Positions 11,484-20,813 of a stretch of DNA of 31,945 nt are shown here, one piece after another. Both the position numbers and the translations under genes were made by a program. The notes under the pieces were generated by a model. The model had not been told where the DNA came from, searched no databases, and was given only the letters and a program-made list of their open reading frames with translations. The number at the start of each line of letters is the position of its first letter. Position 1 is the stretch's first letter. This DNA comes from Penium margaritaceum (lineage: Eukaryota > Streptophyta > Zygnematophyceae > Desmidiales > Peniaceae), in the NCBI GenBank assembly GCA_023375785.1, contig SZWC01006827.1, forward strand, positions 97,121 through 129,065, read 5' to 3'.

Positions 11484-12315
11484 ATCTGCACTGTGAGTGG
11501 ACACTCTGCCCGTGGCTGATTCGTGTTATGATTCTTAGTCGTTTAAGGTACTTGGTAAACTTTGTGGTCATGGTCAGTGGCACGTGCCAACTTTGTCCAG
11601 GCATTGCGCACAATAGACGTTCCAAGCCACCGGTTTTTGACCTTGTTTATACCTGCAAGGTCATGCCTATTACATCTCAACTGTGATTGGGTACTCTTAC
11701 CGAGATTGACTCGTGTTACGATTCGTAGAAGTTAAAGTCAATTGGTGAATATCTGTGGAAATGGTCAGTGGCACATGCCAACTTTTTCAAGGAATTGCGC
11801 AACATAGCCACACCGAGCCACGAGTGTTCTACCTTGTTTGAACGTGCAAGATCATGCCTAGTACATCTGCACCATGATTGGACACTGTGACCGCGGCTGA
11901 ATCATGTTATGATCAATAGAAGTAAAAGTCACTTGGATACATTTGTGGTCATGATCAGTGGCACATGCCAACTTTGTCAAGGCATTGCGCGCAATAGCCA
12001 CACCGAGCCATCAGTATTCTACCTTGTTCATATCTGCAAGGTCATGCCTAGTACACCTGCACTGTGATTGGACACTCTGACCATGGCTGACCTGTGTTAT
12101 GATCAATAGAAGTAAAAGTCACTTGGATGCATTTGTGTTCATGGTCAGTGGTACATGTCAACTTTGTCAAGGCATTGCGCACAATAGGCACACCGAGCCA
12201 CCAGCATTCTGCCTTGTTTGAACCTGCAAGATCATGCCTAGGACATCTGGCTGACTTGTGTTATGATAATTAATATAAGAAAAAAATCATTTGGAAACAT
12301 TTGTGGTCATGGTCA
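11484..12315 (+). repeat. Satellite array, block 2 (orientation +)
   Basis: Begins with the right-hand TSD atctg (11484-11488) and continues the monomer broken by element 1. Anchors lie near 11577 (C), 11758 (A), 11948 (B), 12138 (B) and 12307. Two irregularities are seen: a shortened 181-bp step near 11700, and a deletion of about 26 bp at 12250 where acatctg joins gctgacttgtg directly. Confidence 0.92.
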
Positions 12316-12331
12316 AACGTATCCAAGTGAC
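12286..12331. other. Head-to-head fold-back junction of the satellite
   Basis: Forward satellite runs to tggtca (12310-12315) and reverse satellite starts at caaacgtatccaag (from 12314), with CA shared at the join. The arm ending in catttg at 12303 and the arm starting at 12314 form an imperfect inverted repeat around a 10-base spacer. Both arms carry the unusual taatataag/taacataag in place of the consensus caatagaag, so they seem to come from one monomer. Confidence 0.75.
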
Positions 12332-12523
12332 TTTTGCTTATGTTAATCACAACACGAGTCAGCTACGGTCAGAGTGTCCAATCACAGCATACATCTAATA
12401 TGCATTACCTTGCAGGTATAAACAAGGTAAAAACCGGTGGCTTGGCACGGCTATTGTGTGCAATGCCTTGACAAAGCTGGCATGTGCCACTGACCATGAC
12501 CACAAAGTGTACCAAGTACCTTA
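12316..12523 (-). repeat. Satellite array, block 3 (orientation -)
   Basis: About one reversed monomer between the fold-back and element 2. It ends ccaagtacctta, whose last five bases are the TSD. Joined to 15254 onward it gives the normal C-type string aagtaccttaaacggctatg. Confidence 0.92.
12519..12523 (-). repeat. Target site duplication of element 2, left copy
   Basis: The bases cctta at 12519-12523 recur at 15249-15253 on the far side of the element. Excision of the element plus one copy restores an uninterrupted satellite monomer. Confidence 0.94.
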
Positions 12524-13116
12524 TGTTAGGAAAATGGGAGAAGCTGGACACGGAGCGGAAGCGATGGGAAAGAGGCAGTCACCAAGCGGAGGAAAAGTGG
12601 AACGGAAGCGACAGCGGAAGCGATGGAAGAAATGATGATTGATATGATTGAGGCAGGAAACAAGAATACAAGGTTTTTCCTAAGTACTAGCTAGGCCTAG
12701 CTTAGGACTAGAGGTGAGCAAGCCCAGGTATGCTGGGTGATGCCAACCGTGCTGCTGGAAACACCATGCTTCTGCTGCTGCTACTTGGTGGCTTTGGGGC
12801 CGCATGGCGATGCCACTCGGATCGTGGTTCTTGCACGTTGATCGTCAGAGGGCCCCTCCTCCTTGGTGGAGACAAGGTGGATAGTCAGTTTGGCTTGTAC
12901 TGGGTACCGAACCGCGTGGTGCGGTGGTCGGTGCTTGGTGCGGTGCAGGTCATCGTGCGGTGGCTCGCACGTACGTTGGCGAACGGTAATGACAGCTGGT
13001 TGAGCTGTGCGTAGAACCGTGGCCGGTGAGCCGTTGGGATTATCGCACCAAGGAGGTGAATCCTCTCGCAGCTGGGTATTCGAGTATTTTTCTGGTTCGG
13101 GAGCTGCGGGCACACG
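12524..13116 (-). repeat. Element 2 3' LTR, 5' end missing
   Basis: Matches 14580-15171 at a constant 2056-bp offset with scattered substitutions. Similarity stops just after gggcacacg at about 13116, whereas the other LTR continues for 77 bp to the TSD. On the minus strand this means that the beginning of the U3 region is absent. Confidence 0.88.
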
Positions 13117-13332
13117 GTGAGACACGTGAGAAGATGAAGTGTTGTGAGAATTGCGGGATTCTGAGCACGCACAGAAGTCGCAGGAAAGGAACTCAGAGGA
13201 GAGTGTCAGAGCAACCGCCATGGTCCAGAGTGGGCGGGAAAAAAGAGGTGTAAACCCATGGGACCACTGCGGCAGATCTGGGGATACCCGGGGTGCAGGG
13301 GAAGCTGGGAGAGGGCCAGCTGAAAGTAGAGG
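13117..13332 (-). other. Element 2 interior between coding frame and 3' LTR
   Basis: About 216 bp with no similarity to the LTRs and no purine tract on the minus strand. A minus-strand frame (12781-13221) runs from here into the LTR, but its differences from the equivalent frame of the other LTR change amino acids, so it is not evidence of a gene. Origin unknown. Confidence 0.5.
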
Positions 13333-14364
13333 TCAAAAACCGGGGTCGGAGTGGGACGAGGAAAAGGTGTGTTCAGGAGGAGCACTGGAAGGGACCAAAG
13401 TCTTGATGAGAGAGAGAAATGAGAAGGAGTTGAGGGAAGGAGAAGAGCGGAGAGAGGCAGGAAGGAGGAAGATTTCCAGTGTAGGTGTGGTGCTGCTCCC
13501 GTGAGGGGCAAGATGAGGTTGTTGAGCAGGGGAGAGAAAGGGGTGACGGTAGAGTGAGGGCTCTGGGAGGTTCGGAGAGGTAGGCTGAGCGGATGATGAT
13601 GGGGATTGCAGGGTGTGCAATCTAGGTGTTGCACGAGAGAGAGCAAACCCAGGGGGGATCTCCTGGAATGGGAGCGATGGTGGCCACTTGTCAAGCTGTT
13701 GTGGTGGTGGTGCGGTAGCATGAGGAAGGATAGCAAAGGAGTCAGCCTTGGTCATGGTGCCAGATGGTTGAGGTGAAAAGCCAAGAGGGATGGCGCAGAA
13801 TGGTAGTGGAGAGGAGCGAAGGAGGGAAGGCGGCTCGAGCTCTGCTGGTGGTGGTGGTGATGGTGGGAAACTAGGAGGGACGGAGCAGAACGTCAGCGGA
13901 GAGGAGCGAGGAAGGGAAGGTGGCTCGAACTCTTCTGGTGGTAGTGGTGATGGTGGAATGGGCTAAGCGGGAGCAGTGAGGGATTCCTGTAGGATGATGG
14001 CACTGCATGGAGGTGAAACAGGCCGGTCAGATGGTGGAGCGTGAGTTGGTGATTCCGAATAAACAAGCAGAGGTTCAGAGGGGCTGACGTCACTCATGAC
14101 ATTATCAGTGGAGGTGCTGCTGGAGGAGGCCAGTGAAGGAGTTGGAGGTACTAGAAGATCGGAGTGAGGGACAGGATGCATGTAGCGAGGTAGTGGCTGA
14201 GAGGCGATGGATGGTGGTGGGGGAGCTACAGAGGTGATGGTGGGAAAGAGCATGGATAGGACATCTGGCGGCGGAGGAGAGGGCGGTATTGGAGGAGGAC
14301 CGGAAATACGGCCGGCGTAGAAGTCATGAAGCCTGCGAAACTCTTCTTCAGAGAATAGGGCCAT
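13333..14364 (-). pseudogene. Proline-rich protein frame of element 2, one in-frame stop
   Basis: Reading on the minus strand from ATG 14364-14362, one frame stays open for 344 codons to TGA at 13335-13333, interrupted only by TAG at 13965-13963 (codon 134). The start lies about 205 nt after the primer site. The N-terminus MALFSEEEFRRLHDFYAGR is charged; what follows is rich in Pro and Ser with runs such as PPSPPPP and PPPPSIASQPLP. An in-frame tandem duplication of about 90 bp lies at 13805-13965 (ELEPPSLPRSSPL and ELEPPSLLRSSPL). I do not recognise the family, and no gag, zinc-knuckle or pol motif is visible. It sits where a gag would be, so it may be a divergent or captured protein. Proline-rich composition makes a chance open frame possible. 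Confidence 0.42.
13805..13965 (-). repeat. In-frame tandem duplication of about 90 bp in element 2
   Basis: The plus-strand string gagaggagcga occurs near 13809 and near 13899. Each copy continues through gggaaggcggctcgagctc or gggaaggtggctcgaactc and then a ggtggtggtgatggtgg run. The period is a multiple of three, so the frame is kept. Confidence 0.7.
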
Positions 14365-14568
14365 GATGCAAGGCAGTCCGACAGGGTATCAGAGGGGAGA
14401 GTGAAGTACGATTGCAGGAAATAGGCACAACAGCCATCCGCAAGCGAGAGAAGGCAAAGACGGAACGAAGCTTGAAGAAGAAGGGCGGGAGGACAGGAAG
14501 CGCAGAAGGCGAGACAAGGAAAGTGCCATGGGAGGGGCGAGCGAGGGTCAGGTCGAAGGATCTTTAGA

Positions 14569-14579
14569 CTCTGATACCA
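14569..14579 (-). other. Primer-binding site of element 2
   Basis: On the minus strand TGGTATCAGAG directly follows the LTR end CCTAACA. It matches 11 bases of the initiator-Met tRNA primer site used by elements 1, 3 and 4. Confidence 0.9.
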
Positions 14580-15248
14580 TGTTAGGGAAATGGGATAAGC
14601 TGGACACGGAGCGGAAGCGATGGGAAAGAGGCAGTCACCAAGCGGAGGAAAAGTGGAACGGAAGCGACAGCGGAAGCGATGGAAGAAATGATGATTGATA
14701 TGATTGAGGCTCGAAACAAGAATACAAGGTTGTTCCTAAGTACTAGCCAGGCCTAGCTTAGGACTAGAGGTGAGCAAGCCCATGTATGCTGGGCGATGCG
14801 AACTGTGCTGCAGGAAACACCATGCTTTTGCTGCTGCTGCTTGGTGGCTTTGGGGCCGCATGGCGATGCCACTCGGATCGTGGTTCTTGCACGTTGATCG
14901 TCGGAGGGCACCTCCTCCTTGGTGGAGACAAGGTGGATCGTCAGTTTGGCTTGTACTGGGTACCGAACCGCGTGGTGCGGTGGTCGGTGCTTGGTGCGGT
15001 GCAGGTCATCGTGCGTTGGCTCGCACGTACGTTGGCGAACGGTAATGACAGCTGGTTGAGCTGCGCACAGAACCGTGGCCGGTGAGCCGTTGGGATTATC
15101 GCACTGAGGAGGTGAATCCTCTCGCAGCTGGGTATTCGAGTATTTTTCTGGTTCGGGAGCTGTGGCACACGAGGTGGACAAAATGTCACCGAGGGGGTAT
15201 CCCAGTAAGTGCACACGAACCGTGTGACCCTTGTATATTTCTCTGACA
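14580..15248 (-). repeat. Element 2 5' LTR
   Basis: 669 bp. On the minus strand it begins TGTCAGAGAAATATAC and ends CCTAACA. It is the more complete of the two LTRs. A minus-strand frame of 153 codons (14753-15214) lies inside it and is judged a chance frame. Confidence 0.92.
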
Positions 15249-16880
15249 CCTTAAACGGCTATGAACCATAACACGAGTCAGCCATGGTTAGAGTATCCAA
15301 TCATAGTGTATAGATACTGGGCATGACGTTGCAGGAATAAACAAGGTACAATACTGGCGGCTCGGTGTGGCTATTGTGCGCAATGCCTTGAAAACGTTGG
15401 CATGTTTCACTGACCATGACCACAAAGTTTACCAAGGACCTTAAACGGCTATGAATCATAACACGAGACGGCCACGGTCATAGTGTCCAATCACAGTATA
15501 GATATTATAGGAAAGATATTGCAGATGCAAACAAGGAGCAATATTGGTGGCTAAGTGTGGCTATTTTGCGCAATGCCTTGACAACGTTGGCATGTGCCAC
15601 TGACCATGAACAAAAAGTTTACCAAGTACCTTAAACGGCTGTGAATCATGACACAAGTCCGCCATGGTCAGAGTGTTCAAACATAGTGCAGATATTCTGG
15701 GCATGACTTTGCAGGTATAAACAAGGTAGAATACTGGTGGCTCCGTGTGGCTATTGTACTCATTGCCTTGACAAATTTGGCATGTGCCACTGACCATGAC
15801 CACAAACGTATCCAAGTGACTTTAACTTCTACGAATCATAACACGAGTCAGCCACGGTCTGAGTCTCTAATCACAGGGCAGACATACTAGGCATGATCTA
15901 GCAGGTGCAAACAAGCCAGAATACTGGTCGCTCGATGTGGCTATTGTACGCAATGCCTTGACAAAGGTTGCATGTGCCACTGACTATGACCACAAATGGA
16001 TCCAAGTGACTTTTACTTCTATTGCTCATAACACGAGTTAGCCACGGTCAGAGTTTCCAATCACATGCAGATGTACTAGGCATGATCTTGCAGGTACAAA
16101 CAAGCTAGAATACTGGTGGCTCGGTGTAATCATTGTGCGCAATGCCTTGACAAAGTTGTCATGTGCCACTGACCATGACCACAAAGTCTACCAATTACCG
16201 CAAACGGCTATGAATCATAAAACGAGTCAGCCACGGTGAGAGTGTCCAATCACAGTGCAGATACATTGGGCATGACCTTGCAGGTATAAACAAGGTATAA
16301 TACTGGTGGCTCGGTGTGGCTATTGTGCGCAATGCCTTGAAAACGTTGGCATGTGCCACTGACCATGACCACAAAGTTTACCAAGTGACTTTAACTTCTA
16401 CGAATGATAACACGAGTCAGGCACGGTTAGAGTGCCCAATCACAGTGCACATCTAATATGCATGACCTCTCAGGTGTAAACGAGATAAAACACCAGTGGC
16501 TTGGCAGGGCTATTGTGTGCAATGCCTTGACAAAGTTGGCTTGTACCACTGACCATGGCCACAATTCTTACAAGTACCTTAAAGGACTATGAATCATAAC
16601 AAGAGTCGACCACGGTCAGAGTGTCCAATCATAGTGCATATATATTGGGCATGATCTTGCAGGTACAAGCAAGGTAGAAAAATGGTGGCTCAGTGTGGCT
16701 ATTGTGTGCAATGCCTTGAGAAAGTTGGCATGTGCCACTGACCATGACCACAAATGTATCCCAGTGACGTTCTTCTATTGATCATAACACGAGTCAGCCA
16801 TGGTCAGAGTGTCCAATCACAGTGCAGATGTACTAGGCATGATCTTGCAGATTCAGACAAGGTAGAATACTGGTGGCTCG
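15249..16880 (-). repeat. Satellite array, block 4 (orientation -)
   Basis: About 8.6 reversed monomers starting with the right TSD of element 2 (cctta, 15249-15253). In order of their head boxes: C, C, C, a mixed A/B (near 15810), B (15990), C (16180), A (16370), C (16560), B (16750). From about 15821 the block is the left part of the first copy of the 5.45-kb tandem unit. The monomer before element 3 contains the variants cagattcagacaagg and ggtggctcg. Confidence 0.95.
16876..16880 (+). repeat. Target site duplication of element 3, left copy
   Basis: The bases gctcg precede the LTR and recur at 20814-20818. The empty site ctggtggctcggtttggctatt is a normal satellite monomer. Confidence 0.95.
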
Positions 16881-17632
16881 TGTCGGATATTATCTCGGAG
16901 ATCGCCTCAAGGGGTGCAGCCACCGAGGAAATAAAGAGTGACAGTGCAGGTTCATCTCCGGAGTCACAAAGTCTACACCCAAACGGTCCCACGATCGACA
17001 AGCTGTGCGAACCTCGCCAAGTCCAAGACCAACGGCCACTTACCACAACGGTCCTGGCAAAACGCACCTGCAAAGATCGTGCCTGCACCCACCACTCCAC
17101 TATGCGTACGGCTAGCAAAGCCAAACCGTGGTCTCGAGGCGCTCCCTAGTCTCGCACTTGCCCGAGCCGCCATCTCTATGCCCGCTCGACGAAGCGCGCT
17201 AGGTTAGACCTTTCCTATTTGTATTGCACGTACTACAGTCTATAATCAATCCATTGGATTCTCCTTCAGGCTCGCCCTTTGGGCCGCCTACAGCCCCTCC
17301 TGCCTCCAATCTCAACTCAGTGCCCGTGCTCCCGCACTGCGCCCTCTCGCTTCTACTAAACGTCATTCTTACGTCAACAACACCCGCACCTTCACGGAAG
17401 CTTCCGTCCTTCCCTCAAAGTACTGCGTCCACTCCCTTCCAGCAAAGATCTTAGTGCCCGCACCTTCGGTGCTGCACCCAGGCCTCTCCTCATCACCCAC
17501 ATCGCTATTCGGTTCCGCTTCATCCTTCTATCATCGTTTCCGTTTTGCTTCTGCTTGTGCTGCTGCTTTCCGTTGAAACGCTCGTCCCTGGGACTGCGTC
17601 CACTCTCCGGCAGCACCTGTAATCTTCTGACA
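16881..17632 (+). repeat. Element 3 5' LTR
   Basis: 752 bp, begins tgtcggatat and ends aatcttctgaca. It carries variants shared with the 5' LTR of element 4 and not with its own 3' LTR: gtctacaccc (16971), gcctacagcccctcc (17286) and cttctactaaacg (17350). Conserved possible control strings are tataatcaatccattgg at 17241-17257 and aataaa near 16929. Confidence 0.95.
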
Positions 17633-17644
17633 TGGTATCAGAGC
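17633..17644 (+). other. Primer-binding site of element 3
   Basis: TGGTATCAGAGC directly follows the 5' LTR, the same initiator-Met tRNA site as in elements 1 and 4. Confidence 0.93.
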
Positions 17645-18079
17645 GCAAGTAACACCCCTGGCTCCATCGTGCTCGTCGCCACCGACCGCACTCACTCCTG
17701 TTGAACTTCTCCGCCTTGAAGAACTGTGGTCACTAGAAGAACTGCAGTGGCAGCGCTTCTTTTGTCTAAGGTGTTGTGGTAGCACCTCTCCACTTCCTCT
17801 TGGTCAAATTGTTCACACGAGGTTTTGCCCCTGCACCCACTCCATCAGCAAGTAATTCCCGCTCTTCCATCACCTTGCGCAGGCCGCGCACGTGGTTCTC
17901 TCCCTGCGCCCATTCAATCTTCCTCCGCAGCAGTGTTTCACGCCGCCGCTCTTCTTTACCATTATTGTAGTTTGCTGCTCCTCCTCATCAGCAGCCATCT
18001 CCTGATCGTATCGCCTCCTCTCACCGCTGTCCTGAGCCGCCGCCCCTCACTTCATCACTGCCTCCTCGTTAACTGCATC
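17645..18079 (+). other. Element 3 leader
   Basis: A C-rich leader of 435 bp between primer site and the gag start. Two related segments, cacgaggttttgcccctgc (from 17816) and cgcacgtggttctctccctg (from 17889), resemble the leader repeats of element 1. The coding frame is open upstream to 17825, but the 85 extra codons are leader-like in composition and I do not regard them as coding. Confidence 0.65.
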
Positions 18080-20053
18080 ATGGCCTCTGGCCGCACTCTA
18101 TCTGGTCTCCCCAAGCTCACCGTAGAGTCTGATGGAACCAGCAACTACAAAATGTGGAGCTCCTCGCTGTCTCTATTCTTGGGGACAAAGAAGTCGGACG
18201 GAGTCACCCTCAGTCACCTTCTCACCAACACTAACACCGGAGTAGACCCACCTATCACCACCGCCTCCGCCACATCTGCCTCAACTGCTGCTGCATCAGG
18301 AAATGACCCTTTCGGAGGGTCTGTGTCAAATCTTGGTCAAGGTTCCTCCTCGTCTTCTACTCACGCTAGAGCCGCCTCTGCATCCACCATCTCTCATGCC
18401 TCTTGGGAAGTCGCCAACAGCACCACCCTCATGACTTTCATGTCCACCTCTTCTCCTGAACTGCATGAAGACATTCGCACTCTCGGCAGCAAGACTCACG
18501 AAGTATGGAAAGCCCTTGAAGATGGCTTCAGCAACAACACCTCCACTGCCTGCGGAATCAAGATCATGTCACTCTTCTCCGTGCACCTTGCCGCCCATAC
18601 CAACATGGGCAGCTACATTGCCGCCGTCAGCACCATTGCCCGCGACCTCAAGGAAATGAAAATTGACATTCCTCCTGCTGTTGTCTGCACCGGCATCATC
18701 TCCCGCCTTCCTCGTCAGTATGGTATCATCTGCCAAATCCTGCTGCTGCTGCCTGTTCACCAACTGACCCTCGCTGTCATCAGCCCCAAACTCATGGCAG
18801 CAGAAGAGGACTACGTCGCCGAGCAAGCACGCGAGACCACCATTGCCACCAACTCATTTGAAACCATGGCCACCACCACTGATAGCCACATGTTCAACCG
18901 CTTCCCCGCCTGCTCCCACACCATCCACCACGGTCCATTCAAAGGAACGAATTGTGGCCGTCGCAATCACCCACCTCAGATCTATGATCATTGCGCTACC
19001 GTCGAATGGCTGGATCAGAACCCCGGCAAGTCCTGTGGTGAACAACCCAACTGGGCGGAGGAGCGTCGTCAACGCTACTACAACCGGATGGGAAGCTCAA
19101 GCTGGCGTTCAACCCCAGCCAACAACATGGAAACGTCATCTCCTCCTACCATCCCTGCTGTTGTGAATCCTGCTCCTAACAATGCTGTCATGCTAGGAGT
19201 AGTTGAGCCCGTGACTCAGGTTGGATATGAGGAGTATGGTCTTGAAATGTACACCATGTCCTCCTCTCCTCCTCTCTCTTCTCACCCCTCCCTGTGCAGT
19301 TTTGACTCCCTACACATTGCCCTCATCCGGCCTCTGACTACATACTCCACTGCCCGGCACAGTCACTTCCTCTTTATTTACGATCAATACTCAGAGCACT
19401 GTACTGTCCTCTCCCTTCGCACACTGACTGGTGCTATCCATGCACTTAGGGACTGGCTGAAGCAACAGACCAAGCACTTTGACCGACCACCCGGCCTCAT
19501 CCTCTCCAACACCTCTCACGTACATCTTCACACCTTTCTCACAAGCAATTACACAACTCACAGAACACTGCTGACCGCAGCCCCTGCCCATGGCAAGCTT
19601 CTAATCAATCGCCTATTGCATGAAGCAGACTACTTCATGAAGACGCATCACATGACCTCACAGATCTGGACTGCCTGTCTTCGCAGAGTTGTCACAGCCC
19701 ATAGCTTGCGTAGAACCAAGTATGGCCCAAGTCGAAGAACTGTGAGGACACATGATCGAAGTCAGTCCGCCTCATACTGCAAGCCCACACTGCCTCACTG
19801 CAACTTAACTGAACTTTCCTCCGCACCACTGACGAACCGCCCCCTCACTCTCACTGAAGACCTCTCAACCACTGCGCTCACTCACAAAACTCAACGACTG
19901 CTACATCGCCGAGGTTTTCTCTCTTCTCTCTACAACCTGGTGCTAAGACGTCCACCACCTCCAAAACCCCCCAAGCTCTCTCTGTGCTGTACTCTCACAG
20001 AAACAGGACTCACAGGCCTGACATTCAAGGCTTGCACCACTCTCCCGATCTGA
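18080..20053 (+). CDS. Gag fused to a catalytically degenerate integrase-like domain
   Basis: 657 residues from ATG 18080 (catcATGGcc, a good plant start context) to TGA 20051-20053, which overlaps the polypurine tract. Residues about 10-35 (LPKLTVESDGTSNYKMW) match the start of plant copia Gag. A Ser/Ala/Thr-rich insert follows (about 56-107). Residues about 125-250 fit the UBN2 gag family (THEVWKAL, MGSYIAAVSTIARDL, ISRLPRQY). A Cys/His cluster at 278-305 (CSHTIHHG...CGRRNHPPQIYDHC) lies where a zinc knuckle is expected but lacks CX2CX4HX4C spacing. Residues about 429-550 look like a copia integrase core: FLFIYDQYS with D435, then LILSNTSH where the second Asp would be (N477), HGKLL where the Glu would be (L508), and a tail DYFMKTHHMTSQIWTACL like the helix after the active site. 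Two of three D,D,E residues appear lost. No protease lies between Gag and this domain. It probably works, if at all, as a structural protein. Confidence 0.72.
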   Translation: MASGRTLSGLPKLTVESDGTSNYKMWSSSLSLFLGTKKSDGVTLSHLLTNTNTGVDPPITTASATSASTAAASGNDPFGGSVSNLGQGSSSSSTHARAASASTISHASWEVANSTTLMTFMSTSSPELHEDIRTLGSKTHEVWKALEDGFSNNTSTACGIKIMSLFSVHLAAHTNMGSYIAAVSTIARDLKEMKIDIPPAVVCTGIISRLPRQYGIICQILLLLPVHQLTLAVISPKLMAAEEDYVAEQARETTIATNSFETMATTTDSHMFNRFPACSHTIHHGPFKGTNCGRRNHPPQIYDHCATVEWLDQNPGKSCGEQPNWAEERRQRYYNRMGSSSWRSTPANNMETSSPPTIPAVVNPAPNNAVMLGVVEPVTQVGYEEYGLEMYTMSSSPPLSSHPSLCSFDSLHIALIRPLTTYSTARHSHFLFIYDQYSEHCTVLSLRTLTGAIHALRDWLKQQTKHFDRPPGLILSNTSHVHLHTFLTSNYTTHRTLLTAAPAHGKLLINRLLHEADYFMKTHHMTSQIWTACLRRVVTAHSLRRTKYGPSRRTVRTHDRSQSASYCKPTLPHCNLTELSSAPLTNRPLTLTEDLSTTALTHKTQRLLHRRGFLSSLYNLVLRRPPPPKPPKLSLCCTLTETGLTGLTFKACTTLPI

Positions 20054-20059
20054 GGGGGG
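20052..20059 (+). other. Polypurine tract of element 3
   Basis: gagggggg lies immediately before the 3' LTR and overlaps the end of the stop codon TGA of the coding frame. The same arrangement is kept in element 4 at 24804-24811. Confidence 0.85.
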
Positions 20060-20813
20060 TGTCGGATATTATCTCGGAGATCGCCTCAAGGGGTGCAGCC
20101 ACCGAGAAAAAAAAGAGTGACAGTGCAGGTTCATCTCCGGAGTCACAAAGTCAACACCCAAACGGTCCCACGACCGACAAGCTGTGCGAACCTCGCCAAG
20201 TCCAAGACCAACGGCCGCTTACCACAACGGCCCAGGCGAAACGCACCTGCGAGTGCAGGCGCCTGCACCCACCACTCCACTATGCGTACGGCTAGCAAAG
20301 CCGAATCGTGGTCTCGAGGCGCTCCCTAGTCTCGCACTTGCCCGAGCCACCATCTCTATGCCCGCTTGACAAAGCGCGCAAGGTTAGACCTTTCCTATAT
20401 GTATTGCATGTACTACAGTCTATAATCAATCCATTGGATTGTCCTTCAGGCTTGCCCTTTGGGCCACCTCCAGTCCCTCCTGCCTCCAATCTCAGCTCAG
20501 CGCCCGTGCTCCCGCACTGCGCCCTCTTGCTTCTGCTAAACGTCATTCTTATGTCAGCAACACCCGCACCTTCACGGAAGCTTTCGTCCTTCCCTCAAAG
20601 TGATGCGTCCACTCCCTTCCAGGAAAGATCTCAGTGCCCGCACCTTTGGTCCTGTACCCAGACCTCTCCTCATCATCCTACATTGCTATTCGGTTCCGCT
20701 TCATCCTTCTATCATCGTTTCAGCTTTGCTTCTGCTTGTGCTGCTGCCCTCCATTGAAACGCTTGTCCCTGTGACCGCGTCCACTCTCCGGCAGCACCTG
20801 CAATCTTCTGACA
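20060..20813 (+). repeat. Element 3 3' LTR
   Basis: 754 bp. It shares with the 3' LTR of element 4 the variants gtcaacaccc (20151), cctccagtccctcc (20467), cttctgctaaac (20530) and gctgccctccattgaaac (20742), which differ from both 5' LTRs. Confidence 0.95.

Larger units (their letters stand above)
12524..15248 (-). mobile_element. Element 2: small non-autonomous LTR retrotransposon (minus strand)
   Basis: A 2725-bp element bounded by the 5-bp TSD cctta. The two direct repeats (12524-13116 and 14580-15248) begin tgttagg on the plus strand. The reverse complement of 14569-14579 reads TGGTATCAGAG and abuts the right repeat, so the right repeat is the 5' LTR and the element reads on the minus strand. 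The interior of about 1.45 kb carries one proline-rich frame with a single stop and no pol domain. The 3' LTR lacks the first 77 bp found in the 5' LTR, and no polypurine tract is visible at that boundary, so a deletion or rearrangement has removed that junction. Confidence 0.92.
16881..20813 (+). mobile_element. Element 3: gag plus integrase-like LTR retrotransposon, no RT
   Basis: A 3933-bp element with LTRs of 752 and 754 bp (tgtcggatattatctcgg...cttctgaca), TSD gctcg, a primer site at 17633 and a polypurine tract gagggggg directly before the 3' LTR. The 2427-bp interior holds one long open frame (18080-20053) that joins a UBN2-like Gag to an integrase-like domain. Reverse transcriptase, RNase H and protease are absent. 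It is a structurally complete but non-autonomous copia-type element that would need enzymes in trans. Its orientation is opposite to the surrounding satellite block. Confidence 0.95.

Noticed and set aside
12781..15214. Minus-strand frames of 146 and 153 codons in the two LTRs of element 2 with a shared APEPEKYSNTQLRED part
   Set aside because: They share sequence only because the LTRs are copies of each other. Their N-termini differ, and differences such as W/Q and RT/AA change amino acids.
17825..18079. N-terminal extension of 85 codons upstream of the element 3 gag start
   Set aside because: The composition is that of the C-rich leader, and ATG 18080 has better context and begins the gag-like motif.
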